Part shown: in pieces, positions 54,798-63,578 of the stretch | Numbering within the stretch: position 1 is the first letter of the stretch | Layout of the letters: each line of letters opens with the position of its first letter | DNA from: CAZLFQ01 sp044229535 | Lineage (GTDB): Bacteria; Pseudomonadota; Alphaproteobacteria; Rickettsiales; Midichloriaceae | Reading direction: 5' to 3' | Assembly: GCA_044229535.1 (NCBI GenBank) | Contig: JBGASU010000001.1 | Coordinates: 806,001-870,000 of the forward strand | Length of the DNA stretch: 64,000 nucleotides | Translations under genes and position numbers: made by a program | The notes under the pieces: model-generated | Database searches by the model: none | Seen by the model: only the letters and a program-made list of their open reading frames with translations | What the model was told of the DNA's origin: nothing

Positions 54798-54935
54798 CGA
54801 CCTAACTTGCTCAAATATAAATATTTGGCATATTGTAGCATAGAGCCAAGGGTTTTTCAATAAATGAATGTCAACAAGGGTAAAGGTTTCAAAGCAAAAA
54901 ATCTTCGAAACCTTAATATTTCTGTAACATTTATG

Positions 54936-54944
54936 TGCTACAAT
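54936..54944 (+). promoter_or_regulatory. Extended -10 promoter of the ankyrin gene
   Basis: TGC-TACAAT (54936-54944) matches an extended -10 box with one mismatch. It lies 31 bases before the ATG at 54976. The -35 region is weak, as expected for extended -10 promoters. Confidence 0.4.
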
Positions 54945-54975
54945 GCGCGGATAATACATAAATAAAGTAGATTTC

Positions 54976-57003
54976 ATGCCAAAAAGAAAACCAGAGATAG
55001 ACACAGCTACATTAGATGGCACAAAAACTAAAAAAGCACGTGATCCAATATTAGATAAACTGTATGAATCTACCATTTCAGAGCTAGATGAAACAGCTCT
55101 AGGCGTTCTAGACAACCCTACAGACCAACAAGTGCTTGATATAATAGATACAGTAAGTGGATCGTCTGAAGAACAAATTGCAGAATTTGGCATAGCTGAA
55201 TCAAGCAGTACAGGCAGCACCCTAGTCAAAGATTCACTTGATAAATTGCTTGAAAAACAAACTTTAGAGTGGAACCAAGCTGTGCTAAGAGTTCTGGATT
55301 GCGCTGATACTCAAGAAGCACTAAGAATGATAGATTCATTATCCAAAAAGAGAATTTTAGGTTCTGATGCGGCTGGACTGACTGTTTTGCACATGCTTGC
55401 GTGGAGTAACATTATACCCACACATCTAGACATGGCGCAAATCGTAAAGGCGTTGGTAGCCAAAAACCCAGAGATTTTGAATAAAAAAAGTAATGGTTAT
55501 ACACCTATTGAATTTGCGATTCTTCAAGACAATTTAGAATATCTCAAAATATTAATGCCGCATTATGCAGGCAAAGAAAGTGAAGTCAAAATTCTCGACT
55601 GGCCAAAGGGTATTTATGTTACTTCTAATAACCTTGATCCAAAGGAAAAAATTAAAGGAGATGTTATTAATGGTGAACGCGAAGTTTTATCACCACAACA
55701 TTTTGCTTTAAGACATGGTCAATTTGCAATGTTTGAATTTCTTCATAAAAATGACTTTGGAGGAATAAAGGTTTTAAAAAAATTATCTAAATACAAACTA
55801 AAAAATCCAAGAAAAGAAAATCTAGAAGAGCTTTATAAAGATTTGTTCGCTATTGGCAACAAAGAGCTTTTAAAAGAACTCCATAGGAACTTAGGATATT
55901 ACGAAGGGCATGAAGGGCAAGATAGCCCAGAATTAATCGCTGCACTACGCGCGGCAAACGGAAAAGAAACATTAAAGCTAATCTCTCAGGGGCATTATGT
56001 TTATTCCCCTAGTTTTTTGGAGGATCACACTTGGCCTACTCCGATTACGGATTTTATATTTTTAAACTCTATTAATCATCCGAACTTTAATATAAATGCT
56101 AAAAATCACGATAGCTATACTCCATTTACGTGGGCTGCTGAAAAAGGCGAAACGGAAGCAGTAAAAATGCTATTAAAGGATCCAAGAATCGATGTAAATG
56201 CCAAGAATCAAGAAGATTATACTCCTATTGAGTTAGCTTCTAGATACGGCCGTACGAAAGTAGTAAAAGCGCTGTTAAAGCATAACGCTGATGTGAATGC
56301 CGAGGGTAAAAGCGGCTGGACTCCTATTCAGTTAGCCGCCTCATTCCGCCGCACTAGAGTAGCAAAAGTGCTGTTAAAGCATAACGCTGATGTGAATGCC
56401 GAGGGTGAATATGGATGGTCCCCACTTCACATTGCAGCTAGAGATAATTACGGCACGGGAGTTCCAGAACTGCTATTAAAGGATCCAAGAATTGATGTGA
56501 ATGCCAAGGATAAAGAAGGAAAAACCCCGCTTTACTTCGCTGCTGAACGAAACCACAGAAGAGTAGCAAAATTACTGTTAAAGCATAATGCTGATGTGAA
56601 TGCCGAGGATAGCGAAGGAAAAACCCCGTTTCACCTCGCTGTTGAAAACCACCACGATGAAGTAGTTAAATTACTGTTAAAGCATATGGACTCTAAGATG
56701 TTTTTAGACAATATATACAGAATTCCTCAAGATTGTTTGGTGGCAAGTAATCAAGAGATGCGAGAACTTATAATGGCGCGTTTTGCAAAAGAAAAAAGAA
56801 AACTGGAACAACAAAAAAGACTCTTGTCTACAATATTGTCTACAGTAACGCCAACCACAACAGCGGTAGAAACCGCAACTAGCTCAACGGCCATGCCCAC
56901 TACTACAATTGAGACTCAAGTTGACTCCTCGGCGGTTCTTCAATCTCAAAACAGAAAAAGAGGTAGCGAGTCGCCAGAACAGAATCCAAGCAAACGCCGC
57001 TAA
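54976..57003 (+). CDS. Ankyrin-repeat protein with NLS-like ends, candidate secreted effector
   Basis: A 675-residue protein. An N-terminal region (about 1-120, no repeats) begins PKRK...KTKKAR, a bipartite basic cluster. One ankyrin-like unit lies near 170-200 (GYTPIEFAILQDNLEYLKILM). After a non-repeat stretch, at least six consecutive ankyrin repeats run from about 375 to 575 (TPIELASRYGRTKVVKALL, TPLYFAAERNHRRVAKLLL). The tail (about 610-675) is a Thr/Ser-rich linker ending RKR-x10-KRR, a second bipartite cluster. There is no signal peptide, which suits type IV secretion. Such repeats bind host proteins in related bacteria; the nuclear idea rests only on the basic clusters. Confidence 0.82.
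   Translation: MPKRKPEIDTATLDGTKTKKARDPILDKLYESTISELDETALGVLDNPTDQQVLDIIDTVSGSSEEQIAEFGIAESSSTGSTLVKDSLDKLLEKQTLEWNQAVLRVLDCADTQEALRMIDSLSKKRILGSDAAGLTVLHMLAWSNIIPTHLDMAQIVKALVAKNPEILNKKSNGYTPIEFAILQDNLEYLKILMPHYAGKESEVKILDWPKGIYVTSNNLDPKEKIKGDVINGEREVLSPQHFALRHGQFAMFEFLHKNDFGGIKVLKKLSKYKLKNPRKENLEELYKDLFAIGNKELLKELHRNLGYYEGHEGQDSPELIAALRAANGKETLKLISQGHYVYSPSFLEDHTWPTPITDFIFLNSINHPNFNINAKNHDSYTPFTWAAEKGETEAVKMLLKDPRIDVNAKNQEDYTPIELASRYGRTKVVKALLKHNADVNAEGKSGWTPIQLAASFRRTRVAKVLLKHNADVNAEGEYGWSPLHIAARDNYGTGVPELLLKDPRIDVNAKDKEGKTPLYFAAERNHRRVAKLLLKHNADVNAEDSEGKTPFHLAVENHHDEVVKLLLKHMDSKMFLDNIYRIPQDCLVASNQEMRELIMARFAKEKRKLEQQKRLLSTILSTVTPTTTAVETATSSTAMPTTTIETQVDSSAVLQSQNRKRGSESPEQNPSKRR
56272..56607 (+). 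repeat. Tandem ankyrin-coding DNA repeats
   Basis: A 33-base string starting CTGTTAAAGCATAACGCTGA recurs at 56272-56304, 56371-56403 and 56575-56607 with at most one mismatch. It encodes LLKHNADVNAE. The 99-base period equals one 33-residue ankyrin repeat, and the near identity points to recent duplication. Confidence 0.85.
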
Positions 57004-57164
57004 TAGTCACGGGTTTTTCAATGAGTCAATTCGAATTACTGCAACGCAGCAAGAAGGTTGGTTATTCTTAAAAAAGTTCATAATTTTTTGGCGGATTAAT
57101 TCCAAGTTGCTTTTTGTGAATAATTTTATATACTGAGCGTTCAGAATATTAAATGGATAGGTCT

Positions 57165-57548
57165 ATGGCACGCGTAACTATTGAAGATTGCACACTAAAA
57201 GTACCAAGCAGATTTGAATTGGTAGTCCTTGCTTCGCAAAGAGCTAAGGAAATTGGAGCAGGAGCAAAGCCAACTGTTGAGCGTGATAACGATAAAAATT
57301 CAGTTGTGGCTTTGAGAGAAATCGCCGATGGCACTATCTCTGTAGAAGCACTTAAAGAATCTATCATCAAGAAAAACCAGAAGAGACAGGCTATACTTGA
57401 GCAAGATACTCCTGATGATGAAGAAATGACAATGACAAATGAAATAAGCAACGAGATGCGCAATCTCGAAGTTGCCGACAAAGACGATATGTCAGACATG
57501 TTCAGCGACGAAATGGACGAAGCTGAAGACGAAGAAGACGCGGAATAA
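57165..57548 (+). CDS. rpoZ: RNA polymerase omega subunit
   Basis: A 127-residue protein starting MARVTIEDC with the family core RFELVVLASQRAKEI and VVALREIADGTIS (about 49-61). Omega wraps the beta' C terminus and aids polymerase assembly. The C-terminal tail is strongly acidic (DEMDEAEDEEDAE), longer than in E. coli (91 residues) and common in alphaproteobacteria. The start at 57165 matches the family; an ATG four codons upstream is less likely. ccmD begins 21 bases later. Confidence 0.93.
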   Translation: MARVTIEDCTLKVPSRFELVVLASQRAKEIGAGAKPTVERDNDKNSVVALREIADGTISVEALKESIIKKNQKRQAILEQDTPDDEEMTMTNEISNEMRNLEVADKDDMSDMFSDEMDEAEDEEDAE

Positions 57549-57569
57549 ATCAATAATATTAAAACATTT

Positions 57570-57713
57570 ATGCAGCACTTGATTCTCGCATATGGATTTG
57601 CTTTCTTTGTTTTGCTAATTATGCTGGCACAAAGTCTGCATCTATATTTTAATACTAAGCGCGAGCTCATTAAATTGGAGACAGAAAGTGGCAACGAAGA
57701 AATGGCAAACTAG
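57570..57713 (+). CDS. ccmD: Heme exporter protein CcmD
   Basis: A 47-residue reading frame with one membrane helix (about 4-22, LILAYGFAFFVLLIMLAQS) followed by a charged helix (NTKRELIKLETESGN). This is the CcmD pattern: a small protein that associates with CcmC and CcmE and helps release heme-loaded CcmE. It overlaps ccmE by 26 bases, which supports coupling. A short gene like this is easily missed; its place directly before ccmE is the main evidence. Confidence 0.8.
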   Translation: MQHLILAYGFAFFVLLIMLAQSLHLYFNTKRELIKLETESGNEEMAN

Positions 57714-58128
57714 AGCAACCTTCATTGGAATTACTGCCGTTCTCTTCACCATCGCACTGATCATTATTTTCAAAGTTTTCAACGATAATATAGTTTTCTA
57801 TTTCAGCCCCACGGAGTTGAGGCAAAATAAAAATCAGCATAATTTGGTTAGAGTTGGTGGCTTGGTTAAAGATAGATCAATAAGCTATCTTAACGACAAG
57901 GAAACTTTATCGTTTGTGCTTACAGACTTAGAAAGCGAACTAACAGTCCACTACAAAGGCATTATTCCAAATTTATTTAAAGAAGGACAAGGAACCGTAG
58001 TACTCGGCAAATTAAATGACGATGGAATTTTCCAAGCAGCAGAACTTCTTGCCAAACATGATGAAAACTACATGCCACCTGAAGTAGCAAAAAGTATTAA
58101 GCAATCTGGACAATGGCGCGATAAATAG
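57688..58128 (+). CDS. ccmE: Cytochrome c-type biogenesis heme chaperone CcmE
   Basis: A 146-residue periplasmic heme chaperone with one N-terminal anchor (about 8-30). The OB-fold has VRVGGLVK (55-61) and VHYKGIIPNLFKEGQGTVVLGKL (87-109). The heme-binding His124 and Tyr128 lie in LAKHDENYMP (121-130). It starts with GTG inside ccmD. CcmE takes heme from CcmC and gives it to apocytochromes c. ccmC is at 29701-30423. Confidence 0.95.
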   Translation: MATKKWQTRATFIGITAVLFTIALIIIFKVFNDNIVFYFSPTELRQNKNQHNLVRVGGLVKDRSISYLNDKETLSFVLTDLESELTVHYKGIIPNLFKEGQGTVVLGKLNDDGIFQAAELLAKHDENYMPPEVAKSIKQSGQWRDK

Positions 58129-58214
58129 CACCATATTTCTTAACAAAATTATATTTGTGCGCGCAGCACAGTTAGTGTAGAGTCCTCATATACAATATAA
58201 TTCATGGTGATGGC

Positions 58215-59111
58215 GTGCCATTTGCAGCATTAGAAAAACAATTACAAGACGTTGGGGAATTGTTATACCAAAAAATGGATGATTTCCTTCCTCTGCCCGA
58301 AGGGACAATGGAACAAAGGTTGATGGAAGCCATGCGTTATTCAGCACTTTCACATGGGAAAAAACTCCGCCCATTTTTAACCGTAATGTCATCACAACTA
58401 TTCGGCGTAAGCTTAGAATCTTCCCTACAAACTGCAGCTGCGATTGAATTCATTCACGTCTATTCACTAATACATGATGACCTACCAGCAATGGATGATG
58501 ACGATTTTAGAAGAGGCCAGCCAAGCTGCCACAAAAAATTTGGTGAAGCGATAGCAATACTAGCTGGAGATGCTCTGTTAACTTATGCATTCCAAACTCT
58601 TGCGGATGCTGGCACTCATAGAGATGCAGCTGTTAGAATAGAATTGATTGAAGAAGTCTCTAAAGCAGCAGGCTACGCTGGTATGGTTGGCGGACAAACT
58701 ATCGATATTCTAGCAGAAAAACAAAAGTTAGAATTTAGCGAAATAGTCAGACTACAGAGAATGAAAACTGGAGCACTATTTGCTCTATCTTGCGAAGCAG
58801 GTGCAATTTTAGGCAAAGCCCCTAAAAATCTAAGAAATGCTCTCAAAGCTTACGCTAATAACTTAGGCCTAGCTTTCCAAATTACCGATGACTTATTAGA
58901 TGCAGAAGGAACACGCGAAGCTACTGGAAAAACCGTAAGAAAAGATCAACAAGCTGGAAAACAAACATTCGTTTCTGTAATGGGCGTAGAACAAGCTAGA
59001 GCGCACGCCAAAATGTTAGCAGAACAAGCTGTAGAACATTTATCGGCTTTCCGCGACCAAGCACAAACGCTGAAAGTTCTAGCACAATATGTTATTTCTA
59101 GACATAAGTAA
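58215..59111 (+). CDS. ispA: Farnesyl diphosphate synthase (polyprenyl synthetase)
   Basis: A 298-residue prenyltransferase that condenses IPP with DMAPP/GPP. The two Asp-rich Mg sites are present: HDDLPAMDDDDFRRG (about 91-105) and FQITDDLLDAEGT (about 214-226), with KKLRP and GGQTIDI motifs. The GTG start is the only one in frame near the usual N terminus. It supplies farnesyl-PP for undecaprenyl-PP and ubiquinone. It ends 5 bases from the convergent unknown gene. Confidence 0.93.
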   Translation: MPFAALEKQLQDVGELLYQKMDDFLPLPEGTMEQRLMEAMRYSALSHGKKLRPFLTVMSSQLFGVSLESSLQTAAAIEFIHVYSLIHDDLPAMDDDDFRRGQPSCHKKFGEAIAILAGDALLTYAFQTLADAGTHRDAAVRIELIEEVSKAAGYAGMVGGQTIDILAEKQKLEFSEIVRLQRMKTGALFALSCEAGAILGKAPKNLRNALKAYANNLGLAFQITDDLLDAEGTREATGKTVRKDQQAGKQTFVSVMGVEQARAHAKMLAEQAVEHLSAFRDQAQTLKVLAQYVISRHK

Positions 59112-59116
59112 TATTT

Positions 59117-60316
59117 TTACAATATAGACTGGGTTTGGCTTTTTCTTTCCAAAGTTATGAGTCTTGCATAGTAGTCAAAAGTCCTATTGGGCTGTACTCT
59201 AGTTTGCATTGAACATAAAATTTGTGTGTACATCTTTGGGTCATTGTTAATATAAAAAATATACGATGCCACACTATTTAGGTGTTTTCTCAGCACTTGA
59301 TCGCTTACTCTGATGGACAACAATAAATTAGCCATCTCTACATCTTGAGTTCGCGATAAAAACTTGGGAAATTGTGTAATAAATTCTTTATACCTACCAA
59401 CACCCAAACATCTCTTAAAATAGAGGCCAACAAAACCATCCCAATTTTTCTGCTTTAAATTTTTCTGCTCAACGTCACCTTCTTTTATAAAAGAATCAAT
59501 ATTTGATTTTTCAAAGCTATTAGGCCTAAATTTTCTTGCTAATATAGACGGGATATTTTCATCATCGACTGATAATAACCTTTTAAATTCATCCCAATGA
59601 TCTGCTTCATGAAGCATTGTCATCTTGCATTTGAAAAAGCTCAAAATAGATTTTCTAAAACCTAGTTTAGAAACCAATGGTTCGGCAATATTATCAAAGA
59701 ATTGCTCAACCGTGATATCTGGCAGCTTAAATCGCTTACGATAATTCTGGAATTTTTTTTCTAGAACCTCTTCTTCTTTTAGGCTCTTCTCTTTTTGTCC
59801 ACCTATAAAATCTATAAGTTCATCTAACTGCCTTAGCGCATCCAAAAGCTTGTTTAACTTTAAAAGATTAGGCTTTGAGCAATTTAGCCAAGCTAAAATT
59901 ATGTTTTCTGAATATATTGGATATTCTTTTCCATCTATTTCAACATCCATCTCGACTGGTGAATATAAGAAAAAAAGCAATCCTATTTTAGTTTGGTGAT
60001 CCAAATCAATCCGCAAGCTTCCTGTCAAATCCCTAAGCTTACCAAACAACCAATTTCTTTTGAGGTTCAAATCCGATTCATGCCACTCTCTATTAAGCTC
60101 ATGGAATGATTGTTTAAACTCTTCAACATTTGTAGTAGGACAGATCTTAATTTTCTTTTTGCCGCAAATTACATGCCAAGAGTGGTCGAATTTAAATCCT
60201 AAATGCTCGATAAATATGCTAGGGGCAAAAGTAACAAATTGTTTTGAACTAGGTTTGATAATGAATGGAGAATTAGGATTAGTTAATCTGGACGGTTGAT
60301 TAGACGGACCTAACAT
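59117..60316 (-). CDS. Unrecognised 399-residue protein
   Basis: I do not recognise this protein. It has a polar, Pro/Ser/Asn-rich N terminus (about 1-30), a mixed region with FDHSWHVICGKKKIKICP, then a long helical part with charged repeats (KEKSLKEEEVLEKKFQNYRKRFKLPD, about 175-200) and a C-terminal helical part rich in aromatic and basic residues. There is no signal peptide or membrane segment. Its base composition is AT-rich like the other unknown genes. It is convergent with ispA and divergent from the dehydratase gene, so it is probably its own transcription unit. A secreted effector is possible but not supported by any motif. Confidence 0.6.
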   Translation of the reverse strand: MLGPSNQPSRLTNPNSPFIIKPSSKQFVTFAPSIFIEHLGFKFDHSWHVICGKKKIKICPTTNVEEFKQSFHELNREWHESDLNLKRNWLFGKLRDLTGSLRIDLDHQTKIGLLFFLYSPVEMDVEIDGKEYPIYSENIILAWLNCSKPNLLKLNKLLDALRQLDELIDFIGGQKEKSLKEEEVLEKKFQNYRKRFKLPDITVEQFFDNIAEPLVSKLGFRKSILSFFKCKMTMLHEADHWDEFKRLLSVDDENIPSILARKFRPNSFEKSNIDSFIKEGDVEQKNLKQKNWDGFVGLYFKRCLGVGRYKEFITQFPKFLSRTQDVEMANLLLSIRVSDQVLRKHLNSVASYIFYINNDPKMYTQILCSMQTRVQPNRTFDYYARLITLERKSQTQSIL

Positions 60317-60436
60317 CGCATCATAGCCTTTTTTCCTTATACTCCTTAAGCAATCATTATGCCATGAGCCTTAAATTACCAATTGCCCTTAACAATTTAT
60401 TATTTTACAATATTTCATGATTTTAATTATTACCGC

Positions 60437-62290
60437 ATGACCCGCAGTCCTAAAGTAAAAAACACAATCGCTTTCCTCATAGACGCATGCGCGGCGTTTG
60501 TAGTTTCTTTTGCTGCACTATATCTTAGGCTTGGTCATCGGATTTTTAACTACCCTGTGGAATTCTTACTTACCCAAGCATTCACATTTACTATCTGCGT
60601 GGTTTTGGTTAATTATTTTTTCCAAGTGCATAAAGGAATATGGCGATATTTTAATTATTCGTATCTAGAAAAGATTATCAAATCTGCTTCCGTAGCAGTT
60701 CTTTTGTTCCTGCTAATATTATTCCTAGATAGTAGGCTAGAAAAATTTCCACGCTCTGTAGTATTTCTAAATTGGCTATTGGTGATACTTGCATTGAGCG
60801 CACCCAGAGCTCTTTATACAGCGTGGCACAATGGTTCATTTCGTTTTTTTGTACAAAACAAAGACGTGACCCCTGCCCCAATATTAATAATAGGATTAGG
60901 CAACGCGACTGAGCTATTTATAAACGAGCTGCATAGGGTAAATTTTGCAAATTATAAAATTGTTGGAATACTAGATACGAAATCTAACATCGGCAGAACT
61001 ATCCACGACATCCCTATAATTGGGACAATAGATAACATCGAGAAAGTTATAAAAATTCTTGAGAAAAAGAAACAAAGGCCAACACGTATTTTAATAAGCC
61101 CTGAGTTGTATATTGGTGGAAAACTACAGAAACTTTTAAATCTGAGTGAAGAACTTTCCATTCCTATTTCAAAGTTACCTAAATTAACAGAGTTGCAGCA
61201 TAATCTTTCAAGCTCTCCTATCCAATCTATTCCTGTTGAAGATTTGTTAAGAAGACACCAAAGAGTAATTGATCGTGCGGCAGTAGCTAATTTTATCAAG
61301 AATAAAAAAGTTTTAATCACTGGTGCAGGTGGCTCAATAGGTTCTGAAATAGTAAGACAAGTTGCAAACTCTAACCCAAAAGAAATATGGCTTTTAGATA
61401 ACTCCGAATTCTTATTATATGAAATAGAACAAGAAACCTTAAGCAAGTTTCCTAACATAAAATCTAAAGCAAAACTTGCCGATATCCGCGATGGAAAAGT
61501 GATTGCAAAAATCTTCAAAGACTTCGCCCCCGATATTGTATTTCATGCAGCAGCACTAAAACACGTTCCTCTCTTGGAAGCTCATAAAGCTGAAGCAATA
61601 CATACCAATTTAATTGGTACAAAAAATATCTTCGATGCAGCTTGCCGCAATAAAACCTCTAATTTCATCTTTATATCTACTGACAAGGCTGTAAATCCTG
61701 TAAGTTTCATGGGTAGTACAAAACGCCTAGCGGAAATGTATTGTCAGAGCTCTACTAAAAAATCTATAAACACAACCATAGTGCGGTTTGGTAACGTACT
61801 TGGCTCGAATGGTTCGGTGGTGCCTATTTTTGAAAAACAGATTGCAGCTGGTGGCCCCGTAACAGTAACACACGAAGAAGCGACACGCTACTTCATGACT
61901 ATAAAAGAAGCAGTAGGACTGGTCTTGCAAGCAACAGTAATTAATTTAGGAAATAATGAAGCTAAAGTTTATGTGCTAGATATGGGCGAGCCTATAAAAG
62001 TATTAGATCTTGCCAAACATATGATCTCTCTAGCTGGACTAAAACCAAATATCGATATAAAAATCAAAATAATAGGCCTACGACCTGGCGAAAAACTACA
62101 TGAAGAACTCTACTATTCGCATGAAAACTTCGATAAAACAAATAACGATTCAGTTTTCCTAGCTCATCCAAAAACCATGGATAAAACTAAACTTGAAAAA
62201 CTCATTAAAGAATTAGAATCTGCCAGTAAAGCATTTGAAGAAGCAGAATGCGAAAAAATCCTGAAAAAAATTCTAAAAGCTTCTAATTAG
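60437..62290 (+). CDS. Membrane UDP-HexNAc C6-dehydratase, PglF/WbpM/CapD type
   Basis: A 617-residue protein with four N-terminal membrane helices (about 10-120), a Rossmann-like CoA-binding-fold region and a C-terminal SDR domain. NAD motif GAGGSIGSE lies near 315-323. The active site has Met in place of Tyr (SFMGSTKRLAE), the rule in long-form WbpM/PglF dehydratases. They convert UDP-GlcNAc to the 4-keto-6-deoxy sugar for O-antigen or glycan synthesis. The start at 60437 is preferred to an upstream TTG. Together with the 1-6690 genes it can supply diacetamido or other modified sugars. Confidence 0.9.
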   Translation: MTRSPKVKNTIAFLIDACAAFVVSFAALYLRLGHRIFNYPVEFLLTQAFTFTICVVLVNYFFQVHKGIWRYFNYSYLEKIIKSASVAVLLFLLILFLDSRLEKFPRSVVFLNWLLVILALSAPRALYTAWHNGSFRFFVQNKDVTPAPILIIGLGNATELFINELHRVNFANYKIVGILDTKSNIGRTIHDIPIIGTIDNIEKVIKILEKKKQRPTRILISPELYIGGKLQKLLNLSEELSIPISKLPKLTELQHNLSSSPIQSIPVEDLLRRHQRVIDRAAVANFIKNKKVLITGAGGSIGSEIVRQVANSNPKEIWLLDNSEFLLYEIEQETLSKFPNIKSKAKLADIRDGKVIAKIFKDFAPDIVFHAAALKHVPLLEAHKAEAIHTNLIGTKNIFDAACRNKTSNFIFISTDKAVNPVSFMGSTKRLAEMYCQSSTKKSINTTIVRFGNVLGSNGSVVPIFEKQIAAGGPVTVTHEEATRYFMTIKEAVGLVLQATVINLGNNEAKVYVLDMGEPIKVLDLAKHMISLAGLKPNIDIKIKIIGLRPGEKLHEELYYSHENFDKTNNDSVFLAHPKTMDKTKLEKLIKELESASKAFEEAECEKILKKILKASN

Positions 62291-62351
62291 CCTTTACTAC
62301 ACCTTACTATGATTATAAACTCTCAGCAGTTCTATAATCTGGAAATTTCAC

Positions 62352-63578
62352 ATGATGGCATCTAACCAAAACAACCAACCATTTTTAGCAACTCGCTTAA
62401 AAAGAATTAAACCATCTCCAACTTTGGCAGTTACAACTAAAGCCGCAGAATTAAAGGCGGCTGGGCATGATGTGATTGGCTTAGGAGCAGGCGAGCCAGA
62501 TTTCGACACACCAAATCATATAAAAGAAGCTGCATATACAGCAATGAAAAAGGGTGAGACAAAGTATACAGCTGTTGACGGAACACCAGCTTTGAAAAAA
62601 GCTATATGCGCGAAATTTGAACGCGAGAATAATTTAAAATACACACCTGATCAAATTACAGTTGGTTGTGGCGGCAAACACGTACTTTTCAATGCATTAC
62701 TTGCAAGTTTAAACCCAGATGATGAAGTTATAATACCTGCGCCATATTGGGTTTCTTATCCAGACATGGTCATGTTCGCTGAAGGAACGCCAGTAGTTGT
62801 GCAAGGCTATGAGGAAACTAATTTCAAGATTACAGCAAGCGATTTAGAAGCAGCAATAACCCCAAAAACTAAATGGCTAATTTTAAATTCACCTAGCAAC
62901 CCAACTGGAAGCGCATATACCCCAGCAGAACTTAGAAGCCTTGCTGATGTGCTATTAAAGCATCCGCACGTTTATATAATGAGTGACGATATTTATGAAC
63001 ATGTCATCTATGATGGATTTGAATTCAAAACGATTGCTGAAATTGAACCACAACTTTTCGACAGAACATTTACAGTTAATGGTGTTTCAAAAGCATATTC
63101 AATGACAGGTTGGCGAATTGGTTATGGTGGTGGGCCAAAAGAATTGATAAAAGCAATGTGCATGCTGCAATCGCAAAGCACATCTAATCCATCTTCAATT
63201 AGCCAAGCTGCTTCGGTTGAAGCATTAAATGGAACTCAAGATTTTATCGAACCTAACAACGCCACATTCAAAAGACGCAGAGATATGGTCGTAAAAATGC
63301 TCAATGACATTAAGGGGATTAAATGCTTAACTCCTGAAGGTGCGTTTTATGTATTCCCTAGCTGCAAAGGCTTAATCGGCAAAAAAACTCCAAAAGGTAC
63401 AACAATAAAAAATGATACCGACTTCGCAACTTATTTGCTTGAAGAAGCATTAGTTGCTGTAGTACAAGGCAGTGCATTCGGTGCAGAAGGCTATTTTAGA
63501 ATATCTTACGCAACTTCAGATGCAGTTCTAGAAAAGGCATGCGCTAGGATTAAAGAAGCGTGTGATAAACTTTCTTAA
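62352..63578 (+). CDS. aatA: Aspartate aminotransferase (class I, AatA type)
   Basis: A 408-residue PLP enzyme. PLP-binding Lys247 lies in GVSKAYSMTGWRIGY (244-258). Other conserved residues include GLGAGEPDFDTP (43-54), Asn183 (PSNPTG), Asp212/Tyr215 (SDDIYEH) and an Arg near the C terminus (FRISYA). It interconverts aspartate and oxaloacetate; some alphaproteobacterial relatives also accept prephenate. Two ATGs (62352 and 62355) are adjacent. Its TAA shares the TTAA with the stop of the convergent gene. Confidence 0.93.
   Translation: MMASNQNNQPFLATRLKRIKPSPTLAVTTKAAELKAAGHDVIGLGAGEPDFDTPNHIKEAAYTAMKKGETKYTAVDGTPALKKAICAKFERENNLKYTPDQITVGCGGKHVLFNALLASLNPDDEVIIPAPYWVSYPDMVMFAEGTPVVVQGYEETNFKITASDLEAAITPKTKWLILNSPSNPTGSAYTPAELRSLADVLLKHPHVYIMSDDIYEHVIYDGFEFKTIAEIEPQLFDRTFTVNGVSKAYSMTGWRIGYGGGPKELIKAMCMLQSQSTSNPSSISQAASVEALNGTQDFIEPNNATFKRRRDMVVKMLNDIKGIKCLTPEGAFYVFPSCKGLIGKKTPKGTTIKNDTDFATYLLEEALVAVVQGSAFGAEGYFRISYATSDAVLEKACARIKEACDKLS

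Noticed and set aside
54798..55229. A 144-codon N-terminal extension of aspS
   Set aside because: The frame is open but its residues have no AspRS similarity, and the family N terminus begins at 54797. The region contains the ankyrin promoter and start on the other strand.
57149..57694. Minus-strand ORF of 181 codons opposite rpoZ and ccmD
   Set aside because: It is a Ser-rich shadow caused by the acidic rpoZ tail (GAA/GAT runs read as Ser/Leu in reverse). rpoZ is conserved.
60952..61518. Minus-strand ORF of 188 codons opposite the PglF-like gene
   Set aside because: It lies entirely inside a conserved catalytic domain on the plus strand, with no ribosome site or recognisable motif.
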